From contig NZ_JADDUM010000078.1 in the NCBI RefSeq assembly GCF_015163715.1, positions 1 through 50,698 on the forward strand: a DNA stretch of 50,698 nucleotides. The letters run 5' to 3'. The notes under the pieces are model-generated. The model was not told the origin of the DNA. It saw nothing but the letters and a program-made list of their open reading frames with translations, and made no database searches. Source of the DNA: Pseudomonas cyclaminis. GTDB lineage: Bacteria > Pseudomonadota > Gammaproteobacteria > Pseudomonadales > Pseudomonadaceae. Below are positions 19,365 to 28,517 of this stretch, in pieces (the first letter of the stretch is position 1; each line of letters begins with the position of its first letter). The position numbers and the translations under genes are program-made.

Positions 19365-20762
19365 TCACAAACGCCAGAACAACTCATGCCGTCGTACGGC
19401 CTTGCGGAAAAACTCGTTCTCGCCATAAGGCGACCGCGCACGGCCCGCCAGCACCCGCTGGAGCCAGCGGCGTACCCGACGCTTGAACGGCGGCGCGGGT
19501 TGCAGGTCATGCATCATGCCAAGCGCCATGGCTTTGTCGCGCTGCTGCGCCAACGACAGCGGCAAGCTACAGGGGCGCAGCTCAAGCGTGTCGTCGAACA
19601 GCGGCGGCAAGGCAATCCCGGCGCCCGCGTCACCCATGGGCCAGCGGTCGTTGTCATGCAGATGGTTGGCGTAGCCCAGGATGATGGTCGGCTGCCATTC
19701 CAAGCCTTGCAACGCCTCGACCACCGCTTGCTGCGCGCAGATATGGTCTGGGTGAGGGTCGAGTACCGGATGCGGCAACACGATCACTTCGGGACGCGCC
19801 GTCAGCAGCAACTGGCGCAGGTCGGCCAACAGGTTGTTCCAGGTCGGCAGGCCGTCGGCATCCGCCGGTAACGGGAACGGATTGAACTGGCGAAACAGGC
19901 GGATATCCGACAGCTGCGCTTCGCGCGAAGCCACTGGCTGATCAGGCGTCGTGCGCATCGCCGGCAATTGCAGGCAGAAGTAGCCCAACTGCACGCAATG
20001 GGCCTGCGGCACACCGGCCCAAAGCGGCACGGCAATGCTGTCCCAGGCGCGCAGGCGGCCTTTGATGCGCGAGGCTTCGACCGAATCCAGGCCCATTTGC
20101 TGGTAATGCTCGGCTTCGATTTCACCGGCGGTGAGGGTTACGATCCACGGTTTTTCAGCCTGGCTGTATAAGCCAAAAGCAGCCAGCTCGGCATCATCGG
20201 CATGGGGCGCGATGACCATCACCCGCTGTTCTGAATAATCCGGATCGACCCAGGCCCACAAGCGGGGCGCGCCGTGCAAGGTGCAAAAACGCCCGCGCAA
20301 ACGCAACTCACCTGTCGCCAGGGCCGGCGCCAGCCCACTGAGGTTGAGATAACGAACCCCGTTCACACCACGCTCGAAAACCTGTCGATCAGCGCTGTCA
20401 GCGCCCGAAATCTCAATTCCCGGATCCAGAAAACGCCCCAACCAACTGCTCTTGACCTTGATGGCCAACATCAATGTCGCATCGGCCTGCAGGGGTGAAT
20501 CAACCCGCAGTTGCCCGCCGTCGAGGCGAACTCCCGCCACTTCGGCATCCGCCGAGAACCGGTATTGATAGTCTTCGCCGGGAGCATAAAACAGATGGTC
20601 GGCAAACCAGGCCTCATGGGCGACCCAGGCCAGCACGCCGAGTAACAACGGCAACCACCAGGCGACCCAGACGCCGATCACCACCAGCAGCAACAGGCCG
20701 ATCAGCAGGGCAACCCGCTTGTTGCGCCGATGACGCTTGAGCAATTGCTGTTTGCGGGTCAT
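19365..20762 (-). CDS. dnpA: PIG-L family deacetylase, DnpA-like
   Basis: A 465-residue membrane-anchored de-N-acetylase. Two hydrophobic segments (about residues 15-50) precede the PIG-L domain, which has the metal-site motifs VMVIAPHADDAELAAFG and HPVLDPHPDHICAQQAV. Family members remove acetyl groups from N-acetyl sugars. P. aeruginosa DnpA (PA5002) lies at the same place and affects fluoroquinolone tolerance (from memory). Its ATG at 20762 overlaps the mig-14 stop (ATGA). An extra ten-codon upstream frame lies inside mig-14 and is not needed. Confidence 0.88.
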   Translation of the reverse strand: MTRKQQLLKRHRRNKRVALLIGLLLLVVIGVWVAWWLPLLLGVLAWVAHEAWFADHLFYAPGEDYQYRFSADAEVAGVRLDGGQLRVDSPLQADATLMLAIKVKSSWLGRFLDPGIEISGADSADRQVFERGVNGVRYLNLSGLAPALATGELRLRGRFCTLHGAPRLWAWVDPDYSEQRVMVIAPHADDAELAAFGLYSQAEKPWIVTLTAGEIEAEHYQQMGLDSVEASRIKGRLRAWDSIAVPLWAGVPQAHCVQLGYFCLQLPAMRTTPDQPVASREAQLSDIRLFRQFNPFPLPADADGLPTWNNLLADLRQLLLTARPEVIVLPHPVLDPHPDHICAQQAVVEALQGLEWQPTIILGYANHLHDNDRWPMGDAGAGIALPPLFDDTLELRPCSLPLSLAQQRDKAMALGMMHDLQPAPPFKRRVRRWLQRVLAGRARSPYGENEFFRKAVRRHELFWRL

Positions 20763-21655
20763 ACGGTCAGCACCGGCACGGGGTTGCACCAACGGTCCTT
20801 GTACTCGCGGTCGGCACGCCCGAAGGAAAAGCGCAGCGGCTTGCCGACTTCTCGTGCCTGCTCCCAGGCGCTCTGGGTGTTGAGGAAACTCAGGACGCTG
20901 CCCGGGCTGAACGCACGGGTCTCAGGGTCGACACCACCGTTGACGTATTCCACGCTGATCCACTCGGGCGACTCGACCCGGTACACCAACTGGACCGCGA
21001 TGGGCGCATCGTTAAGGAAAATCACCGAGCCGATCAGCCACTCGCGCAGCAGCTCGATCACTTCAGCCATGCGCTCGGCACCGGTGGCGACAAACCCCCA
21101 GCGGCGCAGGAACAGATCGCAGTAGATCGCGGCCAATTCCTGGCTGGAAAACTCACTGACCGGGCGCACGATGCCACCCGCCTCTTCGAGCAAACGCAGT
21201 TCGCGGCGCTGGTTGTAGCGGAATTTCTTCGACAGGTCTTCCGGGGTGCGGGCCATGGCCAACTGCTCGGCCTGAGGCTTGAGGCCGCTGAAACGGCCTT
21301 CGTTCAGGGCCGACAGGTAGCGTGCGCGGTGGCGCAGCGGCGCCTGGGCATTCGCGGCGGCTGGCAGGATCAATTCGGCGTTACCCAGATCAAACAGGCC
21401 TTTCTTGCCCTGTTGCTTGAGTACGTCCTTGGACAACGCCAGGTCGCGGCCCCAGGTGGCGATGCACGCCTGCGTTTCACCGCCCTGCTCCCAGGCCAGG
21501 TAGCGCACCGGAATATCGGCCAGCCCGGCCAGGCGCTCGATCACTTGGGGATGGGTCGCGACGCTGCCGCCAAAACGTTGCCAGGCATCGCTATAGGCAG
21601 GCGCGTCGACGACGGACCAGCCTCGCTCGCGCCAGCCTTGGAATCGATTGAGCAT
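20759..21655 (-). CDS. mig-14: Mig-14 family protein
   Basis: A 298-residue protein of the Mig-14 family, an inner-membrane-associated protein that helps Salmonella and P. aeruginosa resist antimicrobial peptides. Family-like stretches include YLAWEQGGETQACIATWG, LPAAANAQAPLRHRARYLS and KFRYNQRRELRLLEEAGG. The C-terminal half has a GNAT-like look (AVQLVYRVESPEWISVEYVN). I start at the ATG at 21655, which forms a TGATG overlap with the upstream gene; a TTG one codon earlier is less likely. P. aeruginosa has mig-14 next to dnpA too. Confidence 0.87.
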   Translation of the reverse strand: MLNRFQGWRERGWSVVDAPAYSDAWQRFGGSVATHPQVIERLAGLADIPVRYLAWEQGGETQACIATWGRDLALSKDVLKQQGKKGLFDLGNAELILPAAANAQAPLRHRARYLSALNEGRFSGLKPQAEQLAMARTPEDLSKKFRYNQRRELRLLEEAGGIVRPVSEFSSQELAAIYCDLFLRRWGFVATGAERMAEVIELLREWLIGSVIFLNDAPIAVQLVYRVESPEWISVEYVNGGVDPETRAFSPGSVLSFLNTQSAWEQAREVGKPLRFSFGRADREYKDRWCNPVPVLTV

Positions 21656-22785
21656 CAAGCCCCCGCGGTCAGTTCAATAACGTGCGGCAATTGCCAGAAG
21701 GTATCGCGTACCGCCTGATCCGAGAAACGCGTGCGCAGGCGTTCCAGCATCATGTCGGCGCACTGCCGTTGCTGGTGGTGATCCATCGAGGCCAAGTGGC
21801 GCAACCCCTGGGCGAGGTGTTCGGCGTCGCCAAAGGGAAACAGGATACCGACGCCTTCGACCACTTCCTTCGCGCCGCCACAGGCCGTGGCCAGCAACGG
21901 TACACCGGCCGCCATGGCTTCCAGCAACACCATGCCGAACGGTTCGTGATCGGAGCTCAGGGCAAACACGTCGAACGCACGGAAATACCGGCGTGCATCC
22001 GGCACCTGGCCAAGAAACAGCACCTGCCCGGCAATCCCCAGTTCGTGTGCCAACTCCTTGAGGCTTTGCTCCAGGCGGCCGCTGCCGAGAATCGCCAAAC
22101 GGCTCTGGGCCGGCAAGTGCGGCAACGCCAGGGCAAAGCCCTTGAGCAGCGTGGCCTGGTCTTTGTCCGCGTGCAGGCGGCCGACATTGCCGACCACCCA
22201 TTCATCCGGCGACAAGCCCAAGGCATCGCGTGCCTCATCGGCCGGCACCTGAATGGCCTGCAACGCGTCGACATCAATACGGTTGTACAAGGTCTGGATA
22301 CGCGCTGCGGGCCAGCCCGGCAGGCAGCGGCGCATGTCATCACGCACCGCGTCGGAAACCCCCAGCAGGCTCAGGCGCTTGCGGAAGAACCCGGCGAACA
22401 GTGTGCGGCTTTGACGCTGATAATCACCAAAGGCGTGATGCACGCCGATTACCGGCAGCCGCGTACCGAGCAAGGCGATGTAGATCGGCTTGAAGCGGTG
22501 AGCGATACAAAAGCTGAAGTTGCGCGACGCGGCGATCTTGCGCAGCTCACGGATGGCACCCAGCTTCAGGCCGCGAACGGCCCTGGAGCTGAATTCCATG
22601 AACAACACTTCGTCCGACGCACACTCGGCAGCCACCTGCGGATCGGCGACCCCGGTGAGAAACACCGTGGTCACTTTATAGCCGGAGCCAGCGAACAGGC
22701 TCGCGTACTGCCGCGCGCAATCCAGGAACGGCCCGTAATAGCCGTGGCAGAACTGCAGGACGTGGCGATCAGCCGAGCGCGTCAT
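21655..22785 (-). CDS. wapH: GT4 glycosyltransferase, WapH-like
   Basis: A 376-residue GT-B glycosyltransferase. VVGNVGRLHADKDQATLLKG and the donor site SDHEPFGMVLLEAMAAGVPL (E-x7-E) are typical GT4 motifs. By position (between the carbamoyltransferase and mig-14) it matches WapH (PA5004), which adds a sugar to the outer core in P. aeruginosa. The assignment rests on synteny and family, so the exact sugar is inferred. The start (ATG 22785) overlaps the end of the carbamoyltransferase gene by 17 bases. Confidence 0.82.
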   Translation of the reverse strand: MTRSADRHVLQFCHGYYGPFLDCARQYASLFAGSGYKVTTVFLTGVADPQVAAECASDEVLFMEFSSRAVRGLKLGAIRELRKIAASRNFSFCIAHRFKPIYIALLGTRLPVIGVHHAFGDYQRQSRTLFAGFFRKRLSLLGVSDAVRDDMRRCLPGWPAARIQTLYNRIDVDALQAIQVPADEARDALGLSPDEWVVGNVGRLHADKDQATLLKGFALALPHLPAQSRLAILGSGRLEQSLKELAHELGIAGQVLFLGQVPDARRYFRAFDVFALSSDHEPFGMVLLEAMAAGVPLLATACGGAKEVVEGVGILFPFGDAEHLAQGLRHLASMDHHQQRQCADMMLERLRTRFSDQAVRDTFWQLPHVIELTAGA

Positions 22786-24526
22786 AAGGGTCCACGCCGT
22801 CTTTGACGACCAGGATGTCTTCCATGATCAGGTATTGCAGGTCGGAGCCGAAGAACATGTCCAGCGCGTCCTTCGGCGAGCAGATCATCGCTTCGCCACG
22901 ACGGTTGAGCGAGGTGTTCAGGGACACGCCGTTGCCGGTCAGCACTTCGAGCTCTTTCATCATGTCGTAGTAGCGCGGGTTGTATTCGCGCTTGAGCACC
23001 TGGGCGCGGGAGGTGCCATCTTCATGGACCACTTCCGGCACGCGGGTTTTCCACTCTTCCGAGACTTCAAACGTAAAGGTCATGAACGGCGCCGGGTGAT
23101 CGACCTTGATCATCTGCGGGGCCACGGTGTCGAGCATCGACGGGCAGAAAGGCCTCCAGCGCTCGCGGAACTTGATCTGGTGGTTGATACGGTCAGCCAC
23201 GCCGGTAGCACTTGGGCAACCGATGATCGAACGACCGCCCAACGCACGCGGGCCAAACTCCATGCGGCCCTGGAACCAGGCAACCGGGTTGCCGTCGACC
23301 ATGATCTTGGCGATGCGCTGGGGCATGTTGTCGATCTTGCGCCAGACCGGCTTGCTCTCGTGCTTGGCGCACGCGGCAATCACGTCTTCGTTGCTGTAGG
23401 ACGGGCCGAGGTAGACGTGTTCCATCTTCTCCACCGGCACACCGCGGGCGTGGGACACGTAGGCCGCCGCGCCCACCGCCGTACCGGCATCGCCGGACGC
23501 CGGCTGCACGAACAGCTCTTTCACGTCGTCGCGGGCAATGATTTTCTGGTTCAGCTTGACGTTCAGTGCACAGCCGCCGGCGAAGGCCAGCTTGCCGGTG
23601 TCCTTGAGGATGTCGCCCAGGTAATGGTCGATCATCTGCAAGGCCAGTTTCTCGAACAGCGCTTGCATGCTCGCGGCGTAGTGGATGTACGGCTCGTCGG
23701 CGATGTCGCCTTCGCGCTTGGGACCCAGCCACTCGATCAGTTTCGGCGAGAAGTAGAAGCCCTTGCCCTTCTCTTTATACCGGCGCAGGCCGATGACGTT
23801 GGCATAGTCGGTATTGATCACCAACTCGCCGTTCTCAAAGGAGGCCAGGCGCGAAAAGTCGTATTTGCTGGCATCGCCGTACGGCGCCATGCCCATGACC
23901 TTGAACTCACCGTCGAGCATCTCGAAACCGAGGAACTCGGTGATCGCGCCATACAGGCCGCCGAGGGAGTCCGGGTCGTAGAATTCCTTGATCTTGTGGA
24001 TCTTGCCGTTTTCGCCGTAGCCGAAGAACGTGGTGGCGTATTCACCCTTGCCGTCGATCCCGAGGATCGCGGTTTTTTCTTGAAAACCGGAGCAGTGGTA
24101 AGCGCTGGAAGCGTGGGCCAGGTGGTGTTCAACCGGTTCGATCTTGATTTTCTTCGGATCGAAGCCCAGTTGCTCCAGGCACCAGACGATCTTGTTGCGA
24201 TAGCGCTTGTAGCGACGGTTGCCCATCAGGATCGCGTCAAGTGCGCGGTCCGGGGCGTACCAGTAACGCTTGGCATAGTGCCAGCGTGCCTCACCGAACA
24301 GGCTGATCGGGGCGAACGGAATCGCTACCACGTCAACGTCGGAAGGCTTGATACCGGCCTGTTCCAGGCAGAACTTCGCCGATTCGTAGGGCATGCGGTT
24401 CTTTGCATGTTTGTCGCGTACGAAGCGCTCTTCTTCGGCGGCCGCGATCAGCTTGCCGTCGATATACAAGGCTGCGGAAGGATCATGGCTAAGGGCGCCG
24501 GACAGGCCAAGAATCGTCAATGCCAC
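22769..24526 (-). CDS. Carbamoyltransferase (NodU/CmcH family)
   Basis: A 585-residue carbamoyltransferase using carbamoyl phosphate. The N-terminal Kae1-like domain starts ILGLSGALSHDPSAALY and holds the metal-site EHHLAHASSAYHCSGF; VMGMAPYGD follows. The C-terminal domain carries GRMEFGPRALGGRSIIGCP. Pseudomonas heptose II of the LPS inner core carries a 7-O-carbamoyl group, and the gene at this place in P. aeruginosa (PA5005) is the presumed enzyme. It starts at GTG (24526) and is the first gene of the operon running to 17252, with a promoter-like TATAAT about 95 bases upstream. Confidence 0.9.
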   Translation of the reverse strand: MALTILGLSGALSHDPSAALYIDGKLIAAAEEERFVRDKHAKNRMPYESAKFCLEQAGIKPSDVDVVAIPFAPISLFGEARWHYAKRYWYAPDRALDAILMGNRRYKRYRNKIVWCLEQLGFDPKKIKIEPVEHHLAHASSAYHCSGFQEKTAILGIDGKGEYATTFFGYGENGKIHKIKEFYDPDSLGGLYGAITEFLGFEMLDGEFKVMGMAPYGDASKYDFSRLASFENGELVINTDYANVIGLRRYKEKGKGFYFSPKLIEWLGPKREGDIADEPYIHYAASMQALFEKLALQMIDHYLGDILKDTGKLAFAGGCALNVKLNQKIIARDDVKELFVQPASGDAGTAVGAAAYVSHARGVPVEKMEHVYLGPSYSNEDVIAACAKHESKPVWRKIDNMPQRIAKIMVDGNPVAWFQGRMEFGPRALGGRSIIGCPSATGVADRINHQIKFRERWRPFCPSMLDTVAPQMIKVDHPAPFMTFTFEVSEEWKTRVPEVVHEDGTSRAQVLKREYNPRYYDMMKELEVLTGNGVSLNTSLNRRGEAMICSPKDALDMFFGSDLQYLIMEDILVVKDGVDPYDALG

Positions 24527-24583
24527 AGGGGTCTAGCCTCTTTTAGTCTGCATGCAGGCGGGTGGCGCCTGAAAAAAGTGTGC

Positions 24584-24601
24584 TTCCTGCCTGGGCAGGA
24601 A
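24584..24601 (-). promoter_or_regulatory. Leader hairpin before the carbamoyltransferase operon
   Basis: TTCCTGCC and GGCAGGAA form a perfect 8-bp stem with a 2-base gap. On the minus strand it follows the predicted start site, and a run of six T lies six bases further on. This could be an attenuator or an RNA-stability stem. The T-run is a little far for a strong terminator. Confidence 0.4.
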
Positions 24602-24617
24602 ACAGCTAAAGGGCGGG

Positions 24618-24623
24618 ATTATA
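24618..24623 (-). promoter_or_regulatory. Candidate -10 box of the outer-core operon
   Basis: A perfect TATAAT lies on the minus strand about 95 bases before the GTG start at 24526. No good TTGACA is found at 16-18 bases upstream, so the promoter would need an activator or be weak. The RNA would start near 24611. Confidence 0.5.
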
Positions 24624-24659
24624 GCGTAAAAGCAGTAGGAAGCTGTTAGCGGCGAGCGG

Positions 24660-24995
24660 TTAGCGGACCTCGATACTGCCGTCGACACTTTGCCGGTAGA
24701 TCGTGTAGGGCAGGATAAGCGTATCGAGAACACCGGAGACCGGCGCATCGAGAACGGCCCAGGGAATCCCGTTCAACGAAAGCCCGCCTGCGGAATTCGG
24801 CGGCCCATGGAGGACGCACAGGTCGTAGGCCACGCCGCTGTATACACGCGGAACAGTCTGGCAATAGGTTTTCTTCTCCTTAAGGTCCCTCACGGTGACG
24901 CCATCGTCACGAAAAACCGTGTTCACCGTACCGCAACCGCCCATGATCAAAGGTACTCCCACCAACACCAGCAGCCGCACGATAAGGTTGCGCAT
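24660..24995 (-). CDS. YceK-like (DUF1375) small lipoprotein
   Basis: A 111-residue lipoprotein. The signal segment MRNLIVRLLVLVGVPLIMGG ends at a cysteine, a fair lipobox. The mature part, including VYSGVAYDLCVLHGP and LDAPVSGVLDTLILPYTIYR, resembles the YceK/YidQ family of outer-membrane lipoproteins, whose function is unknown. I start at the ATG at 24995 because it sits directly before the signal sequence; the open frame runs 17 codons further. Its transcript probably reads on towards the carbamoyltransferase operon. Confidence 0.8.
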   Translation of the reverse strand: MRNLIVRLLVLVGVPLIMGGCGTVNTVFRDDGVTVRDLKEKKTYCQTVPRVYSGVAYDLCVLHGPPNSAGGLSLNGIPWAVLDAPVSGVLDTLILPYTIYRQSVDGSIEVR

Positions 24996-25252
24996 ATTTA
25001 TTCGTCTTTTCTTGGTTGAATGCAGGGACCGAAAACCTAGCATCACGAAACCAGCGACTCAGGTGTCCAGGGTCGATGCATAGCGTAGGAAGCTTCCGGT
25101 TCCGACCTGCAGTAAGGAACTCGGCAGAACAAGAGGCTATGCCGGCGCCGGCTCGGCTTACCCGTTCTAACCAGTACGCCGCCCTCAAGAAGCACAGGGT
25201 TCAGCCGAAAACGGTTGATCATCATGAATCCCTTTGTCCGCAAGGAACGCCC

Positions 25253-26638
25253 ATGAAACGCATCGCGGTTGTCATCGCCCTCGGCTTGCTCAGTGGTTGC
25301 AGCCTTCAAGCCATGAGGAACGGGGCCAAGGCCGAGCCGGCGTTTGCCGAAGTGCTCAAGCAACCCCCACTGGCCGATTCGATCCTGCGCGATGGCGACA
25401 AACTCAGCTACCAGGTTCAGGTAACACCGCGCAAAGGCTCCAGCGTGCCGGACATCGCACAGGTCCGCGCATCGTGCGCCGCACCGGAAGCCAGCCTGCT
25501 GTTCCTGGAGTCCCCAGGTACCTTGGCCGCCAACGGCCAGCCCACGCGCTTTAACGTGATGCGTGACCTGACGCCAGTCGTGATCGCCAATCTCAAACAG
25601 AACACCGGATTTATCGACGCCTGCGCCCACACGCCACGCGCAGACTGGCGGGTGATCAGCGGCACAGGGACTCAACGGCAGTTGCTGATCGACCGCGCCA
25701 GCGTAAAGCGCACGGGTGATAGCGTGAAGTTCTGGGGAGCCGTTGATGAGCCATTCATCCTCACCAACAAACTCAAGAAGGTGCACTACGCCCAAACACG
25801 CATGCTTTTGCAGACCGATTGCAGCCGCCAGACCTACCGCCCCCTGGCAACGTTCGGCCTGAATCAGAACAACGTGGTCACTTTCGGCAATATCGAAACC
25901 GCGCCTCAGGACGCGCCCTTCAGCTCGGCCGAAGCCAATACCCAGGCCTTGCTCAAGGCGGCCTGCGCACCACCGCTCGAACAGCTGCCGGTTGCGACTG
26001 CCCGCACCAAGGCCCGGGAAATACTGACCCCCGCGCCACTATCGGCAGACGTGGTGAGCGCAATCAACGCACTGGGCATGCCCACTCCCGCCAAGTCCTT
26101 GCGCCATCTGGTGGAAAAGAGCGAAAGCTCGACCACCCTGCTGCACGACCTGTTTATCGAGCCGAACGATGATAGCGGCCAGTTACACATCCGCAACGTC
26201 TCCAATTACTCAACCTCTGTCACCACATCCTTGCGAGGCCTTTTCAACCTGACCTACCAGTCTCAATTTGAATGGGAGGGGCTGTCCCGCTCAGCCGCCA
26301 GCCACGTTCAACAACTGAGTTTCAGCGGCGACTGGAAACAGATGCCGGTCGGTGCAACGCTAGGGTTCAGCTTCAAAGACCTCAACCGCGATACCGCCGA
26401 AGACGACCGGGTACTCTGGCGCACCTATACCTGCTTGGTGGCGCGTGAACTCTCGGCCAGCAAAATCAACGCGGCCCTGAGTGGCAACGCCACGGAACTG
26501 AATTGCACGGTGATTGGCGAGAGGTACAACGCCACCAGCACCGAGGTGTACTTGCAAGATTACGGGTACTTCTTCACCCGCCAGAGTGTGGTCAACGGTG
26601 ACTATAAAACCCGCACCACCCTGGTAAAGGCTGAATAG
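25253..26638 (+). CDS. Hypothetical lipoprotein, surface-adhesin-E-like region
   Basis: A 461-residue protein with a lipoprotein signal (MKRIAVVIALGLLSGCS). Around residues 150-240, the order of WRVISGTGTQRQLLIDRASV, VKFWGAVDEPF, YAQTRMLLQTDCSRQTYRPL and a short NNVV turn recalls the surface-adhesin protein E fold (conserved Cys, Arg, Tyr). That match is by eye and weak. The rest is not recognised. The start at 25253 has AAGGAAC upstream; the frame stays open to 25016 but that stretch shows no coding-like sequence. Divergent from the YceK-like gene. Nothing else is seen in the 257-bp gap. Confidence 0.75.
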   Translation: MKRIAVVIALGLLSGCSLQAMRNGAKAEPAFAEVLKQPPLADSILRDGDKLSYQVQVTPRKGSSVPDIAQVRASCAAPEASLLFLESPGTLAANGQPTRFNVMRDLTPVVIANLKQNTGFIDACAHTPRADWRVISGTGTQRQLLIDRASVKRTGDSVKFWGAVDEPFILTNKLKKVHYAQTRMLLQTDCSRQTYRPLATFGLNQNNVVTFGNIETAPQDAPFSSAEANTQALLKAACAPPLEQLPVATARTKAREILTPAPLSADVVSAINALGMPTPAKSLRHLVEKSESSTTLLHDLFIEPNDDSGQLHIRNVSNYSTSVTTSLRGLFNLTYQSQFEWEGLSRSAASHVQQLSFSGDWKQMPVGATLGFSFKDLNRDTAEDDRVLWRTYTCLVARELSASKINAALSGNATELNCTVIGERYNATSTEVYLQDYGYFFTRQSVVNGDYKTRTTLVKAE

Positions 26639-26644
26639 CGCCGG

Positions 26645-27570
26645 CTAGTTGCGCTCCAACATTCGCCGGCTGGCAAAACTGAAGCTCAACACGATAAAGA
26701 TCAGCACCCCAGTCGCCACCTGCTGCCAGTAGAAGTTCCAGCCGATCAACAGCAGGCCGTTGGCGATCACGTTGATAAACAGCACGCCCAGCAGTGTCCC
26801 GGGAATATTTGCCCGGCCCTGCCGGCTCAAGGTCGTGCCGATAAATACCGCGCCAATCGCGTTGAGCAAAAACGCGTTACCCGACAGCGGCACATAAGCG
26901 CTGACTGTCGAGCTGAGCAACACGCCCGCCACCCCACAGGCCAGGGCGGTAGCCAGGGCCACGACGCTGACGATGCGCCGCACCGACAACCCCGAGTAAT
27001 ACGCCAGCAGCGGCTGGGTGCCCTGGGCCAGTAACTCGCGCCCAGGCGTCCGCGCGCCAGGGCCAGGCCGTAGAACAGCGCCAGCCCCAATACGATCAGC
27101 AGCGGTGTCAGCCCCGTGAACTCAGGCTTCAAGCCTTGGCTGATATAGATCGGCTGGCCGCCGTCCGAAAGCAGTTGCTGGGCGCTGGTGCCGATAAACA
27201 AAGTGCCCAGGGTGGCCAGGAACGGGCTGATCCGCAGCCCGGCAATCAGGCCGGCATTTACCAGCCCCACCAGCAACGCCGCCGCCAGCGCGCCGGTGCC
27301 GGCCACCGCCCAGCCATGGCCGCCATTGAGCAGCACCACAAAGCTGAGACTGGCGAAATCCAGCGCCGTGCCCACCGACAGGTCGATACCACCGGCCGCC
27401 ACCGCGTAGGTCATGCCGATGGCGACAATCGCCAGCAGCACGAAGTTGTTCAACACCAGACTTTGCAGGTTGCCCGCACTGAGGAAGCCCGGAGCTTGCA
27501 GCGCAAACACCACGACAATCAGCGTGAATACCAGTGGCAATGTCAGCGGCAACAATGCGCGTGCGTTCAT
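26645..27570 (-). pseudogene. CUT2 sugar ABC permease (second), frameshifted
   Basis: RbsC/YjfF-type permease, about 308 residues when joined. The N-terminal part (ATG 27570, MNARALLPLTL) runs to LALFYGLALARGR. The rest reads RTPGRELLAQGTQPLLAYY and then SVRRIVSVVALATALACG to the stop at 26645. The break lies in a GCGCGC stretch at about 27048-27060, and one added base joins the frames. All eight or more hydrophobic helices are then present, as is GGIDLSVGTALD, typical of this family. As written the transporter would lose this subunit's C-terminal third. Its ATG overlaps the first permease's stop (ATGA). Confidence 0.85.
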
Positions 27571-28517
27571 GCCGTCGCCCCTCGGTTCAATGCACTGGAC
27601 GCCGCAACGACCAGCAAGATCAACACGCCCTGTACACCATTGACCCAGAAGCTGGAGAGGTTAAGCAGTTGAAAGCCATTAATCAGAAAACCGATCAACA
27701 GCGCCGCCAGCAAAGTCCCCGGAATGCTCGCCACCAGCCTGCGGGAAAACACCACGCCGAGGAAGGCGATCGCTACCACCGACAGCAGCATGTCGCCAGA
27801 ACCTGTGGTGCTGCCGCTGAAGAACGCAGCCGAACACAACGCAGCTACGGCGGCGCACAGACCAGACAGCCCATAGCTCGACAGCACGTAGCCGGACACG
27901 CCAAGGCCAGCCGCTTCTGCCGCCTGGGGGTATTCGCCCACCGCATGCAGGCGCAGCCCATAGACCGAGTGCTGGATCAGCAACGTCAGTACACCCGCGG
28001 CCAAAAGGAGCACCCAGGCCAGGGCCGGCACGCCCAACCAGGCGCCACCACTGAGCAGGTCCAGTAACGGCGAGTCCGTGGAGACCACCGTATTTTCCGT
28101 CAGCACCAACTCCAGCCCGGCCAGCACGTTCATGCTCGCCAGGGTCGCCAGCAACGGCGGCAAACGCAGCGCCACCACGGCCAGCCCATTGAGCAAGCCA
28201 ACCGCCAGGCCGCAGCCCAGGGTCAGCAGCAACGTCAACCAGAGATCCAGGCCGGCATTATTGAGGCGGCTGAACACCGCCGCGCACAAGCCCAGGTTGG
28301 CCGCCAGCGACAGGTCCAACCCGCCGGCCACCACGTTAGAACCGCCGCCGATAATCACGCAGGTGAGCCCGAAGGCCAGCACGCCGAGAATCGCCGACTG
28401 GCTGAACACGTTGGCCAGATTGCCCACCGACAAAAAGTTCGGCGCAGCCACGGCAAACCCCAGCAGGATCGCCACAAACACCCCCACCGAACCACGTCGC
28501 AGTATTGCTTCAAGCAT
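27567..28517 (-). CDS. CUT2 sugar ABC permease (first)
   Basis: A 316-residue inner-membrane permease of the RbsC/YtfT type. It has GGGSNVVAGGLDLSLAANLG, which stands in for the usual GGIDLSVG segment, and about nine hydrophobic helices. It overlaps the ATPase gene by 8 bases and the next permease by 4, so the four transporter genes are one operon. A second permease beside it suggests a heterodimeric pore, as in the YtfQRT-YjfF galactofuranose system. Substrate not readable. Confidence 0.88.
   Translation of the reverse strand: MLEAILRRGSVGVFVAILLGFAVAAPNFLSVGNLANVFSQSAILGVLAFGLTCVIIGGGSNVVAGGLDLSLAANLGLCAAVFSRLNNAGLDLWLTLLLTLGCGLAVGLLNGLAVVALRLPPLLATLASMNVLAGLELVLTENTVVSTDSPLLDLLSGGAWLGVPALAWVLLLAAGVLTLLIQHSVYGLRLHAVGEYPQAAEAAGLGVSGYVLSSYGLSGLCAAVAALCSAAFFSGSTTGSGDMLLSVVAIAFLGVVFSRRLVASIPGTLLAALLIGFLINGFQLLNLSSFWVNGVQGVLILLVVAASSALNRGATA

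Noticed and set aside
24605..24630. Possible ops/JUMPstart element (GGGCGGGATTATAGCGTA)
   Set aside because: It resembles ops only loosely and lies on the strand opposite to the operon it would serve.
25016..25252. N-terminal extension of the hypothetical lipoprotein
   Set aside because: The lipoprotein signal begins exactly at 25253 with a good ribosome site.
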